Shown in pieces: positions 53,457 through 63,235 of a stretch of 64,000 nucleotides of DNA. This DNA is from Nocardia yamanashiensis NBRC 100130. GTDB lineage: Bacteria > Actinomycetota > Actinomycetes > Mycobacteriales > Mycobacteriaceae. The stretch covers positions 62,001 to 126,000 of the forward strand of contig NZ_BDCD01000016.1 in NCBI RefSeq assembly GCF_001613325.1, written 5' to 3'. The position numbers and the translations under genes are program-made. Each line of letters starts with the position of its first letter. Position 1 is the stretch's first letter. Under the pieces are notes generated by a model, which was given only the letters and a program-made list of their open reading frames with translations, did not search any database and was not told the origin of the DNA.

Positions 53457-54362
53457 TCACGCCCACTGGATATCCAGGCGCGGGGCCTTCGAGCAGGTGA
53501 ACTGCATGACGTCGATATGGCCGATGCGGAAATGGTCGGCGCAACCGATGAGATAGCGCATGTAGGTGTCATAGGTTGCGGCGCCGGCGATTTCGATCGC
53601 CTCGGCGCGATGCGCGCGCAGGTTCTCGGCCCAGCAGTCGAGGGTCTTGGCGTAGTGCAGCTGGAGCGGGTGGATCCGGGTGACGGTGAAGCTCGCTTCG
53701 CGCGCGTACTCGCGCACGCCCAGCGGGGCCGCGCTCATCGGCAGCGGCAACTGGCCGCCCGGGAAGATCTCCTCGCGAATGAACCGCATGAACGCGATGT
53801 CTTCCCGGGTCAGCGGAATCTCGTTGGCGCGCAGGTAATCCAGGCCGTACATGACGATGGTGTGCAGCAGCATCATGCCGTCGGAGGGCAGCGCGGTGTA
53901 CGCGAAATCGAAGAAGTCCGCGTAGCGCTCCTGCCGGAAGTGCTCGAACGCGCCGATGCTCACGATGCGATCGACGTGCCCGTCGAATTCTTCCCAGCCC
54001 TGCAACCGGACCTCGGCGTGCCGGGCGTGGTTCTCGCGCCGCGCGAGCTGTGCGCTGACGTAGTCGTATTGATTGCGGCTGAGCGTGAGACCGATGACGT
54101 TCACGTCGTAGGCGTCCAGGGCCCGCAGCATCGTCGCACCCCAGCCGCAGCCGACGTCCAGCAGCGTCATTCCGGGCTCGAGTTCGCATTTGCCCAGTGC
54201 CAGATCGATTTTCGCGCGCTGAGCGTCCTCCAGGGTGTATTCGGGATGCTTCCAGTACGCGCAGCTGTAGGTGCGGCTCGGATCCAGGAAGAGTGCGAAG
54301 AAATCGTCGGACAGGTCGTAATGCGTTTGCACGTCCGAATAGAACGGGGTGTGGCGGCTCAT
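53457..54362 (-). CDS. Cyclopropane-fatty-acyl/mycolic acid methyltransferase family
   Basis: 301 residues. The SAM loop is LLDVGCGWG at 67-75. HYDLSDDFFALFLDPSRTYSCAYW and GAFEHFRQERYADFF are family motifs shared by CmaA/MmaA/PcaA and CFA synthases. It modifies unsaturated lipid chains, mycolic or membrane. The gene supports a mycolic-acid-containing host. It is convergent with ectD. Confidence 0.88.
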   Translation of the reverse strand: MSRHTPFYSDVQTHYDLSDDFFALFLDPSRTYSCAYWKHPEYTLEDAQRAKIDLALGKCELEPGMTLLDVGCGWGATMLRALDAYDVNVIGLTLSRNQYDYVSAQLARRENHARHAEVRLQGWEEFDGHVDRIVSIGAFEHFRQERYADFFDFAYTALPSDGMMLLHTIVMYGLDYLRANEIPLTREDIAFMRFIREEIFPGGQLPLPMSAAPLGVREYAREASFTVTRIHPLQLHYAKTLDCWAENLRAHRAEAIEIAGAATYDTYMRYLIGCADHFRIGHIDVMQFTCSKAPRLDIQWA

Positions 54363-54550
54363 GAATGCGACCTCCGGGGCGTCGGTGCCGGATCGGCTGT
54401 TCTCCGTTGGTCGTCACGGGTTCGTTCCCGGACTGCCCGTCATTGTGTGACATGGGTCACTCTCGCTGAATGCGGTGCTGAACCAGTCGATCCGGCAAAC
54501 CGTCACGACTAGTTGGTATCCCGATTCGTACACGCGAAGGAGACCCACCG

Positions 54551-55600
54551 GTGAATGTCGGCACGGCAGTGGAACCCAGCACGACGGACGCGATCGCGGA
54601 TGCCGGCCTCGGCGCCCTACGCGAACTCGTCGGCGTCACCTTCCGCCTGCGCGACCACTACGAGGTGGGCCGCGAGAAGGTTCGCGAATTCGCCCGCGCC
54701 ACCCGCAACGAGCACCCCGTGCACCTGGACGAATCGGCCGCCGCCGCACACGGATACCCCGGCCTGCTGGCCCCGCCCACCTTCGTGGCCCTGCTCGGCG
54801 GCGCCGCCCAGGCGGCCCTGGCCGTCCGGCTCGGCGACTGCGATCTCACCAGCGCGGTGCAAACCGGCCAGGTACTCGACTACCACCGCCCCGTCGTCGT
54901 CGGCGACCGCCTGACCAGCAACATCTCCGTGCACTCGGTCCGCGCGGCGTTCGGCGGCCTGCTGCTGGACGTCAGCAACAAGGTCACCGACCGGCACGGC
55001 GAACCCCTGATCACCGCCCACACCAGCTTCATCGCCCGCCCCGGCGCCGGACCCGACCTGACCGCACTGGAATCCACCGTCCTGCGGCACGGCGTCCTGA
55101 CCGACCCGGCCCCGCTCGCCGACCGCATGCCTCCCGCGCGCACGAATCCCGCCGCACCCGAACACCATCGGCCCCGCGGCCGCAAGCGCACCGAAGTGCG
55201 CGCCGGCGATCCGCTGCCGTCCCGCGAATACCACCTCACCCTCGGCGACCTGGTCCATTACGCGGGCCTGTCCGGCGACCCCAACCCCATCCACTGGCAC
55301 GAACCCGCGACCGCGCTGGTGGGCCTGGGCCCCGGCGTGATCGCCCACGGCATGCTCGTCATGAGCCTCGGCGCGGGCTACCTCTCCGGCTGGCTGGGCG
55401 ATCCGGCCGCCATTCGCCAGTACAGCGTCCGGCTGTCGAGCCCGGTCGAAATCCAGCCGGGCACAGCCGCTTCGGTGGAATTCAACGGCCGCATCGTCGC
55501 CGCCCACCACGACAGCGGCACCGCCACCATCTCCCTCACCGCAACCCAGCACGGCCGCCGCATCTTCGGCCGCGCCACCGCCCTGGTCCGCCTCGCCTGA
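54551..55600 (+). CDS. Fused MaoC-type hydratase (HadA/HadB- or HtdX-like)
   Basis: 349 residues from GTG, fixed by AAGGAG. The N-terminal half is a FAS1-type dehydratase fold (HYEVGREKVREFARATRN, HLDESAAAAHGYPGLLAPPTF). The C-terminal half is a MaoC hotdog with the hydratase motif YAGLSGDPNPIHWHE (Asp and His catalytic). It should dehydrate (R)-3-hydroxyacyl chains in fatty or mycolic acid synthesis. It is divergent from the methyltransferase. Confidence 0.85.
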   Translation: MNVGTAVEPSTTDAIADAGLGALRELVGVTFRLRDHYEVGREKVREFARATRNEHPVHLDESAAAAHGYPGLLAPPTFVALLGGAAQAALAVRLGDCDLTSAVQTGQVLDYHRPVVVGDRLTSNISVHSVRAAFGGLLLDVSNKVTDRHGEPLITAHTSFIARPGAGPDLTALESTVLRHGVLTDPAPLADRMPPARTNPAAPEHHRPRGRKRTEVRAGDPLPSREYHLTLGDLVHYAGLSGDPNPIHWHEPATALVGLGPGVIAHGMLVMSLGAGYLSGWLGDPAAIRQYSVRLSSPVEIQPGTAASVEFNGRIVAAHHDSGTATISLTATQHGRRIFGRATALVRLA

Positions 55601-55641
55601 CCTCCTGCCGCGGCCGGGCCGCATGCCGCTTCGCGGAGCCG

Positions 55642-55665
55642 CGTGGCCGCCACCCGGCGGCCACG
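55642..55665. terminator. 10-bp hairpin between MaoC and RskA genes
   Basis: CGTGGCCGCC (55642-55651), loop ACCC, GGCGGCCACG (55656-55665), between two convergent stop codons. Confidence 0.7.
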
Positions 55666-55669
55666 AAGG

Positions 55670-56404
55670 TCAGGCCACCACCACCGCCGCGATCGGGGCG
55701 GTGGTGGGCTGTGCGGAGCCGCCGTCGGGTTCTACGGACAGGGCGAGGGTGCGCGCCGCGTCGAGGCGGATCAGGAGTGGGGAACGGTCGGTGGGAAGGG
55801 TCGGGAGCACGCCCGCCGAACGTGGCTGCCCGCCTTCGGGTATCAGCCACAGCTGGTAGGTCTGCCCGGCCGGTGCGGTCGGGACCGCGTCGAAAGTTAC
55901 TACGGCGGAGTCCAATTCGAGGGAGAAGACCACCGAGGCGGTGCCGCCGCCTGTTACCGGTGTTGCCGCGGAGCGGACATCGCCGTGGGTGAGGACCTGC
56001 TGGGCGGTGACGGCGGTCGAATCCGGTTGCCGCACAGCGTTGATCACGGCCACTCCGGCCAATGCCAGTATCGCGACGAGGGCGGCGGCGGCCAAGCCGA
56101 GCATTCGGGGAGGGATCCGGCACAGGGGAGTGACGGGAGCCGGGGCGGTGATGCCCAGTTGTCGGTCCAGGGCGTGCTGGATGCGGCTCTCCAAGTCCGG
56201 TGGCGCGTCGCGGGCGTCGAGCACGGTCAGGTCGGCCAGGGTGTCGCGGATGGCGCGGACGGTGCGGCGGAACGAATCGGCCTCGGCGGATTCGGCTCGG
56301 TCCAGGAGGGATTCGAGCTGGGCGCGGTCGGAGGCGGTGAGGGCGTCGAGGGCGTAGGGGTACGCGTGCTCGAGGAGGTCGGAGTCGGCGGGCAGTTCAG
56401 ACAT
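55670..56404 (-). CDS. rskA: Anti-sigma-K factor (RskA-like)
   Basis: 244 residues. The N-terminal cytosolic anti-sigma domain (1-85: LLEHAYPYALDALTASDRAQLE) is followed by one membrane helix (about 100-120: MLGLAAAALVAILALAGVAVI) and an extracytoplasmic RskA domain (VVTFDAVPTAPAGQTYQLWLIPEGG). It holds SigK at the membrane until proteolysis. It overlaps the sigma gene by 8 bp. Confidence 0.9.
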   Translation of the reverse strand: MSELPADSDLLEHAYPYALDALTASDRAQLESLLDRAESAEADSFRRTVRAIRDTLADLTVLDARDAPPDLESRIQHALDRQLGITAPAPVTPLCRIPPRMLGLAAAALVAILALAGVAVINAVRQPDSTAVTAQQVLTHGDVRSAATPVTGGGTASVVFSLELDSAVVTFDAVPTAPAGQTYQLWLIPEGGQPRSAGVLPTLPTDRSPLLIRLDAARTLALSVEPDGGSAQPTTAPIAAVVVA

Positions 56405-57056
56405 CGGTCACCGATCCTGTCAAGCAGTTCTGTAAGCGTTTGAGGCCGTCGCGAATTCTTGTTTTGACGGTGTTGAGGGGAATGCCCAGGTGTGCGGCGA
56501 CTTCGGCGTAGGTGCGGCCGCCGTAGTAGGCCAGGGCCAGGGTTTCGCGCTGGGTGGCGGTGAGGACTTCGAGGCAGTCGACGACGGCGCGTTCGTCGGA
56601 GCGCTGGCCGACGGTTTCGGCGACGATATCGTGATCGCGGCCCAGATGCCGATGCCCGTAGGCGAGATCGCGGCTGGTCGCCGACGCTTCGACGCGCACC
56701 CGGTCCACCGAGCGGCGATGGGTGAGCATCATGAGCCAGCCCATCGGCCCGGCCAGTGCCGCGTCGTAGCTGCCGGCCGCGTTCCACACGTGGATGTAGA
56801 CCTCTTGGGTGATCTCCTCCGCTGACGCCGGGCGGCGCAGCACCCGCAGCGCCAGCCCGAACACCCGATGGTGGGTGGCGCGATAGAACTCGGTGAAGGC
56901 ATCGCGGTCACCCTCGGCGATCGCGGCCAGCAGCCGGATCAGCCGCCGGGCGTCCTCCGGATCCACCCGGGGCCGGGTCGCCGGACAGGACGGGCCGGTC
57001 GTCTCGTCCGCCGATGCGTCGAGGCCGACCGGAAACCCGCGTTGTTCGTCCGCCAT
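56397..57056 (-). CDS. sigK: ECF sigma factor SigK-like
   Basis: 219 residues. Region 2 (FTEFYRATHHRVFGLALRVLRRPASAEEITQEVYIHVW) and region 4 (LTATQRETLALAYYGGRTYAEVAAHLGIPLNTVKTRIRDGLKRL) match SigK/SigL-type factors. Upstream open codons are rejected because the divergent gap should hold promoters. It is paired with RskA downstream and faces a fasciclin lipoprotein gene, like MPT83 in the mycobacterial SigK regulon. Confidence 0.88.
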   Translation of the reverse strand: MADEQRGFPVGLDASADETTGPSCPATRPRVDPEDARRLIRLLAAIAEGDRDAFTEFYRATHHRVFGLALRVLRRPASAEEITQEVYIHVWNAAGSYDAALAGPMGWLMMLTHRRSVDRVRVEASATSRDLAYGHRHLGRDHDIVAETVGQRSDERAVVDCLEVLTATQRETLALAYYGGRTYAEVAAHLGIPLNTVKTRIRDGLKRLQNCLTGSVTDV

Positions 57057-57483
57057 GGTGGTGTGTCTCCGTGGGTAGGGGTTGCTCGGCGATGGCCCGG
57101 AGAGCGCGGCTGCTCCGGAGGCTAGCGGCGGATGCGGGTTCATGGGCGCCGATTCCCCGGTCCGGCCCCCCGGCGTGCTGAGCGCATACCTCGATTTCGA
57201 TACGCCACCCGCCAGGGTTTGGCCTGAGCGCCGGATTCTTTTCCGGCCGTCCGCCCGCCCCGGAAACTTCCGGATTCGGCCAAACCCCCGCCCGGGGCAG
57301 CGCGAAACCCATTCAGCGCTCATCGGATACGTACCCGAGCGCACGGGCAGATTTCCTGCTGCCCGCCGCGCACCGGCGGTCGTTCATCCCCGACCCGACG
57401 GCCACCGGTGCGCGGCCCCTTCCCCGATGCCCGAAACGCCCGTTCGCGTGACCGGGCACGCCCTCGTCAAGGAGACATACGAC
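57057..57483. promoter_or_regulatory. 427-bp divergent region between SigK and fasciclin genes
   Basis: It holds no gene I can support. GGGTTTGGCC (57215-57224) and GGCCAAACCC (57278-57287) are a perfect 10+10 bp inverted repeat enclosing CCGGATTC twice (57231-57238 and 57270-57277). These are candidate sigma or regulator sites. A perfect mycobacterial SigK promoter was not found. Confidence 0.5.
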
Positions 57484-58143
57484 ATGAATTCGACGCAGCG
57501 CACCGTCCGGACCTCGGCGCCCCGCGCGCTCGCGGCCGCACTCGCGGTGACCGCGGCCGTGCTCGGCCTGACCGCCTGCTCGGACGACAAATCCAGTACC
57601 GATGTCACCACCACGGTGAGCACCGGCGCCACCACCAAGGCCGAGGCCGCCGCGAACCTGGTCGGCCCCGGCTGCAAGAGCTACGCCGAGCAGGTGCCCA
57701 CCGGCGCGGGCTCGGTGGCCGGCATGGCGCAGGATCCGGTCGCGGTGGCGGCCTCCAACAATCCGCTGCTGAAGACCCTGGTGTCGGCGGTCTCCGGGCA
57801 ATTGAACCCGCAGGTGAATCTGGTCGACACCCTGAACGGCGGGCAGTTCACCGTGTTCGCCCCGGTCGATTCGGCCTTCGCGAAGATCCCGGCCGCCACC
57901 ATCGACGGCCTGAAGACCGATTCCGCGACGCTCACCAAGATCCTCACCTATCACGTGGTGCCCGGCCGCATCGCACCCGACAAGATCGCCGGCACCCACA
58001 AGACCGTCGAAGGCGCGGACGTGAAGGTGACTCGCACCGGCGACGACATCAAGGTCGCCGACGCCGCGGTGATCTGCGGCGGCGTCCAGACCGCCAATGC
58101 CACCGTCTATCTCATCGACACCGTGCTGATGCCGCCCGCCTGA
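57484..58143 (+). CDS. Fasciclin-domain lipoprotein (MPT83/MPT70-like)
   Basis: 219 residues. The signal ends LTAC with Cys32 as lipid site. A single FAS1 domain occupies 75-219: [38 protein letters not shown] and [13 protein letters not shown]. It is a surface adhesion-type lipoprotein, like the SigK-controlled MPB83/MPB70 antigens of mycobacteria. AAGGAG precedes ATG. It is followed on the same strand by a second sigma/anti-sigma pair. Confidence 0.9.
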   Translation: MNSTQRTVRTSAPRALAAALAVTAAVLGLTACSDDKSSTDVTTTVSTGATTKAEAAANLVGPGCKSYAEQVPTGAGSVAGMAQDPVAVAASNNPLLKTLVSAVSGQLNPQVNLVDTLNGGQFTVFAPVDSAFAKIPAATIDGLKTDSATLTKILTYHVVPGRIAPDKIAGTHKTVEGADVKVTRTGDDIKVADAAVICGGVQTANATVYLIDTVLMPPA

Positions 58144-58208
58144 CCGGCATCCGCCGCCGCCCGGACCTCATGGATTCCCATACCCCGCAACAATTCAGGA
58201 GCCGCGAG

Positions 58209-58835
58209 ATGGTCGTCGATGCCCTGCCCCGCGTGGTCGCCGAATCATCTTGTCCCACCGGGAATCCCGACGGTCCGGAGCTGACCGCCCGGCTCACCGC
58301 CCTGGTGGCGGCGGTGGGCGCGGGCGACCGCGACGCCTTCACCGAGCTGTATCGCCTGACCAGCAACCGGGTCTACGGCCTGGCCCTGCGCATGCTGCGC
58401 AATCGCGGCACCGCCGAGGAGATCACCCAGGAGGTGTACCTCCAGGCTTGGACGCTGGCCGCCCGCTATGACGCGCACCTGTCCGGTCCGGTGGGCTGGC
58501 TGCTCATGCTGACCCATCGCCGCGCCGTCGACCGCATCCGCTCCGAACGCGCCGCCGCCAACCGCGAATTCACCTATGGCCGCACCTATTCCGTCCGCGA
58601 CCACGACACGGTCCTGGAGTCGGTGCAACAACGACTGGACGAAGACGCCGTCCGGCACTGCCTGGACCGCCTCACCCGCCTGCAACGCGACGCCGTCGTG
58701 CTCGCCTACTACGGCGGCCACACCTACGCCGAGATCGCCGATCAGCTGGGCACCCCGGTCTCGACCGTCAAAACCCGTATCCGAGACGGCCTCCGGCGCT
58801 TGGCCGTCTGCCTCAACGGAAGCGAACTACGATGA
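58209..58835 (+). CDS. Second SigK-like ECF sigma factor
   Basis: 208 residues, closely similar to the SigK-like protein at 56397-57056 (FTELYRLTSNRVYGLALRMLRNRGTAEEITQEVYLQAW; LAYYGGHTYAEIADQLGTPVSTVKTRIRDGLRRL). Start MVVDALPRV has AGGAG 8 nt upstream; an ATG at 58170 is in frame. It overlaps the following anti-sigma gene by 4 bp (ATGA). Confidence 0.87.
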   Translation: MVVDALPRVVAESSCPTGNPDGPELTARLTALVAAVGAGDRDAFTELYRLTSNRVYGLALRMLRNRGTAEEITQEVYLQAWTLAARYDAHLSGPVGWLLMLTHRRAVDRIRSERAAANREFTYGRTYSVRDHDTVLESVQQRLDEDAVRHCLDRLTRLQRDAVVLAYYGGHTYAEIADQLGTPVSTVKTRIRDGLRRLAVCLNGSELR

Positions 58836-59179
58836 CCGCCGCCGCCGGACATCCCGAACCGGACCTGGTAGAACTCGCGTTTCCGTACGCCCTCGATGCC
58901 CTCACCCCGGCCGAACGCGCCGCCGTCCGGCAGCGCCGCAACCACGCCGACCGCTGCGCGGCAGCCGAGTTCGACGCCACCGTCGCCGCGCTGCTCGACA
59001 CGCTCGCCGAAATCGCCGTGGCGGACCGTGTTTCGCCGCCGCCCGGGCTGGAGGATCGGATCCAGCACGCCATCGACCGAATGCTCGGCGCGGCGCTGGA
59101 CCGGGGTGCGAGCGGCGCCCGGGAGCCGACCCGATGGCGCGTGCGCCGCTGCATCGCCTGGCGCCGCAGGCCGCACTGA
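58832..59179 (+). CDS. Short anti-sigma factor without membrane helix
   Basis: 115 residues corresponding only to the N-terminal cytosolic RskA domain (VELAFPYALDALTPAERAAVRQ, IQHAIDRML). The membrane helix and sensor domain of RskA are absent; the tail is basic (TRWRVRRCIAWRRRPH). It is translationally coupled to the sigma gene. Either a free soluble anti-sigma factor or a truncated one. Confidence 0.8.
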   Translation: MTAAAGHPEPDLVELAFPYALDALTPAERAAVRQRRNHADRCAAAEFDATVAALLDTLAEIAVADRVSPPPGLEDRIQHAIDRMLGAALDRGASGAREPTRWRVRRCIAWRRRPH

Positions 59180-59202
59180 ACCTCGAAATGGCTGGAGTGA
59201 CT

Positions 59203-60753
59203 GTGCCGCAGAAGAATTCGACGAACACACCGCCCGTGCGCTGGGCAGCGGCACTGGCCGGTGTCCTGGCAGCGGCCACGGTGCTCGGTGTCGGCCATCT
59301 GGCCGCCGCTTTGGTGGACCCCGCCGCCTCACCCTTCTACGCCCTCGGCGCAACGGTGGTCGATCACACCCCACACGCTCTCAAAGACGCCGCGATCCGC
59401 CGATTCGGCAGCCACGACAAAGACGCACTGTTCGTATCCATGGCCGTCGTCATGCTCGCGGGCGCACTGCTGATCGGTCTGCTCGAACGCCGACGTCCAC
59501 TGGGCAGCGCACTACTGGCAGCGCTGGGCGCGTTGACTGCGGCGGCCGCACTACAACGCCCCACCGCCACCCCGCTCTTCGCCCTTCCCGCACTGGCAGG
59601 CACGATCGCAGGCATCGCGGTGCTGCGAATCCTCGTAACCAGAGCGCCCCGGAGCCACGAATCCGTGGTCCCCACAGCAGAACTGGCCGAACACTCGCGG
59701 CGGCGCTTCTTGCTACTGGCGGCTGGAGCCGGCGCGGTGGTGGCTGCGGCGACCACGACCGGGCGGTTGCTGGCCACTCGCCTGCACGACGTGGCCGCCA
59801 ATCGATCTCGGTTCCTCCTGCCTCGCGTCGCGGCGGCCCCCACCGTCGCGGGCGTGGAACTGCCGGTGGACGGCATCACCCCGTTCCAGACCGCGTCGCG
59901 GGACTTCTACCGGGTCGACACGGCGCTGAGCCTGCCCGCCGTGCTCAGCTCGGAGTGGACCCTGCGCATCCACGGAATGACCGACCGGACAGTGGAATTC
60001 GACTTCGATCGGCTGCGCGACCGCACTCCGGTCGAACGGATGATCACGCTGACGTGCGTGTCGAACGAGGTCGGCGGGCAACTCGCCGGAACGGCCCGCT
60101 GGCTCGGCTACCCGCTCGCCGAACTGCTGTCGGAAGCGGGCATCCATCCCGACGCCGATATGTTGCTGTCCCGCAGTTCGGACGGATTCACCGCGGGGAC
60201 ACCACTTTCGGCGATCTTCGACGGCCGTGACGCGCTGCTGGCCATCGGCATGAACGGCGAACCGCTACCGGTCGAACACGGCTATCCCGCCCGGCTGGTG
60301 ATCCCCGGCCTCTACGGCTACGTATCGGCCACCAAGTGGGTGGTCGACCTGGAAATCACCCGCTTCGATCAGGCCCGCGCCTACTGGACCGAACGCCGAT
60401 GGGCCGACCGTGCGCCGATCAAGACCGCCGCCCGCATCGACGTCCCCGCCGCGTTCGCCACCGTGGACGCCGGCCCGGTCACCGTCGCCGGGGTGGCCTG
60501 GGCGCAACGCCGCGGCATCGAACGCGTCGAGGTGCAGGTGGACGAACAACCCTGGCAGCAGGCCACTCTCGCCGCCGAATACAGCATCGACACCTGGCGG
60601 CAGTGGGTATGGCAGTGGCAGGCCACACCCGGCACCCACACCCTGCGGGTGCGCGCCACCGATCACACCGGCGCGACGCAGACCGACGTCCGCGCCGCCC
60701 CGTTCCCCAACGGTTCCAGCGGCTGGCACAACCGCGTCGTCACCGTCCGCTGA
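59203..60753 (+). CDS. Membrane-anchored sulfite-oxidase-type molybdoenzyme
   Basis: 516 residues. Four or so membrane segments (about 13-140) precede a twin-arginine-like SRRRFLLLAAGAGAVVAAA and a sulfite-oxidase molybdopterin domain, with Cys285 (TLTCVSNEVGG) as molybdenum ligand. A Mo-co dimerisation domain closes the protein (GVAWAQRRGIERVEVQVDEQPW). It may repair or oxidise sulfur compounds outside the membrane. GGAG precedes the GTG at 59203; ATG at 59188 is the alternative. It follows the second sigma/anti-sigma pair. Confidence 0.85.
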   Translation: MPQKNSTNTPPVRWAAALAGVLAAATVLGVGHLAAALVDPAASPFYALGATVVDHTPHALKDAAIRRFGSHDKDALFVSMAVVMLAGALLIGLLERRRPLGSALLAALGALTAAAALQRPTATPLFALPALAGTIAGIAVLRILVTRAPRSHESVVPTAELAEHSRRRFLLLAAGAGAVVAAATTTGRLLATRLHDVAANRSRFLLPRVAAAPTVAGVELPVDGITPFQTASRDFYRVDTALSLPAVLSSEWTLRIHGMTDRTVEFDFDRLRDRTPVERMITLTCVSNEVGGQLAGTARWLGYPLAELLSEAGIHPDADMLLSRSSDGFTAGTPLSAIFDGRDALLAIGMNGEPLPVEHGYPARLVIPGLYGYVSATKWVVDLEITRFDQARAYWTERRWADRAPIKTAARIDVPAAFATVDAGPVTVAGVAWAQRRGIERVEVQVDEQPWQQATLAAEYSIDTWRQWVWQWQATPGTHTLRVRATDHTGATQTDVRAAPFPNGSSGWHNRVVTVR

Positions 60754-60762
60754 ACGACCCGG

Positions 60763-63235
60763 TCAGGTCCACTTCCAGTCCGCCACCACCGGAATGTCCT
60801 CACCGTGCTCGCGAGTCCAGGCGCGAGCCTGCCAGCGGGCGTCGACCATCTCCTGCCGCAGCCCCGCTGCTTTCTCGCGCAGGCTCGGCACCCGGTCGAT
60901 CACATCCATGACCAGGTGATAGCGGTCCAGATCGTTCAGCATCACCATGTCGAAAGGCGTTGTGGTGGTGCCTTTCTCCTTGTACCCGCGCACATGCAGC
61001 TCGTCATGGTTGGTACGCCGGTAGGTGAGCCGGTGCACCAGCCACGGATACCCGTGGAAGGCGAAGATGACCGGGCGGTCACGGGTGAACAGATTGTCGA
61101 ATTCGCTGTCGGGCAGACCGTGCGGATGTTCCTCGCCCGGCAGCAGCCGCATGAGATCGACGACATTGACGACGCGGACCCGGAGTTCGGGCAGCCGCTC
61201 GCGCAGAATCTTGGCCGCCGCCAGGGTTTCCAGGGTCGGCACGTCGCCGGCGCACGCCAGCACCACATCGGGGGGTGGTGCCTTCCTCGTCGTTGTTGCC
61301 CGCCCACGGCCAGATGCCGATGCCGCGCGCACAGTGCACGGCGGCGTCCTCCGCCGAAAGCCATGATTCCTGCGGCTGTTTGCCCGCCACCACCACGTTC
61401 ACGTAGTGCCGCGACCGCAGGCAGTGATCGTAGGTGGACAGCAGCGTATTGGCGTCCGGCGGCAGATACACGCGCACGATCTCGGGCTTCTTGTTGAGCA
61501 CCACGTCCAGGAAGCCGGGATCCTGATGGGTGAACCCATTGTGGTCCTGCCGCCAGACATGCGACGAGAGCAGGTAATTCAGGCTCGCGATGGGCCGCCG
61601 CCACGCCACCGCCGAACTGGCGTCCAGCCATTTGGCGTGCTGGTTGAACATGGCGTCGACAATGTGGATGAAGGCTTCGTAGCAGGTGAAGACGCCGTGG
61701 CGGCCGGTCAGCAGATAGCCCTCCAGCAGCCCCTGGCACATGTGCTCCGACAGCACCTCGATGACCCGGCCGGTGCGGTCGAGCTTCACGTCGTATTCGC
61801 CGATCTCGGCCTGCCAGTCGCGGCCGGTGACTTCGAGAATGTCCTGTAATCGGTTGCTGGCCAGCTCATCCGGCGCGAAGGTGAGGAAGTTGTCGGGGTT
61901 GATCCGGGTGACCTCGCGCAGCCAACTGCCCAGCACCCGGGTGGCCTCGTGCTTCACCGAGCCCGGGACCAGCACCTCGACCGCGGAATCGCGCCAGTCG
62001 GGCAGGCGCAGATCACGCAGCAGCAGACCGCCATTGGCGACGGGGTTGGCGCTCATACGGCGATCGGCGGCGGGCGGGAAGTCGCGCAGCTCCGCGACCG
62101 GGCGGCCGTCGGACTCGAAAAGTTCTTGCGGCCGATACGATTTCAGCCACTGCTCCAGCACCGCGCGATGCTCGGCATTGCCGCGCGCCGACGGCAGCGG
62201 CACCTGATGCGCGCGGAAAGTGCCCTCCACCTGTTCCCCGTCCACCACCGGCGGGCAGGTCCAGCCCTTGGGGGTGCGCATGACGATCATCGGCCAGCCG
62301 GCTCGCTCCTGCGACCCGTCCGCCCGAGCCGCGCGCTGAATCTCGGCGATCCGATCGAGGCAGTCGTCCATGGCGCGTGCCATATCCTGGTGCACGACAC
62401 TCGGATCCGATCCGGCCACGATGATCGGCTCGTACCCGTACCCGCGCAGCAGCGAGATCAGCTCGGCTTCCGGAATCCGCGCCAGCACAGTCGGATTGGC
62501 GATTTTGTACTCGTTGAGCGCGAGGATCGGGAGCACCGCCCCGTCCCGGCCCGGGTTCAGGAACTTGTTGGCGTGCCAGCTGCCCGCCAGCGGCCCGGTC
62601 TCGGCCTCGCCGTCGCCGATCACGCAGAAGACGGTCAGGCTCGGATTGTCCAGGGCCGCACCGAAAGCGTGCAGCAGCGAGTACCCCAGCTCGCCGCCCT
62701 CGTGGAAGGACCCCGGCGTCTCGGGCGCGCAATGGCTGGGCACGCCGCCGGGGTAGGAGAACTGCGCGAACAATTCCCGCATGCCCTCGCCGTCGCGGGG
62801 AATGTGGCTGTACAGCTCCGAATAGGTGCCCTCCAGCCATCCGCAGGCATTGGGCCCCGGTCCGCCGTGCCCCGGCCCGGCCACGAACACCGCGTTCAGA
62901 TCCCGGGCCCGGATGACGCGATTGGCATGCGCCCACACCAGATTCAGCCCTGGCACGGTGCCGAAATGTCCGAGCAGCCGTGGTTTGATGTGCTCGGCTG
63001 CCAGAGGTTCGCGCAGCAGCGGATTGGCCAGCAGATAGATCTGCCCCACCGCCAGATAGTTGGCCGCCCGCCACCAGGCGTCGAGGGTGGCGAGTTCGCC
63101 CGGCGTGAGCGGCCCGGCGGCCGATTCCAGCCGGTACCCGCGCGGTGCGATGGTGTCCCCGCCGGCGCCGCCGATATTGTCCGCCGACGTATCGTCCTGC
63201 GACCCGTTGGTCGCGGCCTCGCTCGTAGTGCTCAC
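60763..63235 (-). pseudogene. xfp: Phosphoketolase (xfp) with a one-base frameshift
   Basis: The first frame (63235 down to about 61276) encodes the TPP-dependent D-xylulose/fructose-6-phosphate phosphoketolase up to [18 protein letters not shown]. The last part ([20 protein letters not shown] to the end near 60763) lies in another frame. The break coincides with six C on the minus strand (six G at 61270-61275); removing one restores EEGTTPDVVL and a protein of about 823 residues, the normal length. Start GTG at 63235 follows AAAGGGTG. Either a sequencing slip in the homopolymer or a true mutation. Confidence 0.88.

Noticed and set aside
57057-57483. Perfect mycobacterial SigK promoter (CCATCC ... 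CCGAAT)
   Set aside because: CCGAAT occurs on the minus strand near 57273-57278 but no CCATCC lies at the right distance.
60763-63235. Two separate genes for the phosphoketolase region
   Set aside because: The two open frames continue a single family sequence across the six-C run; the second has no ribosome site or natural start.
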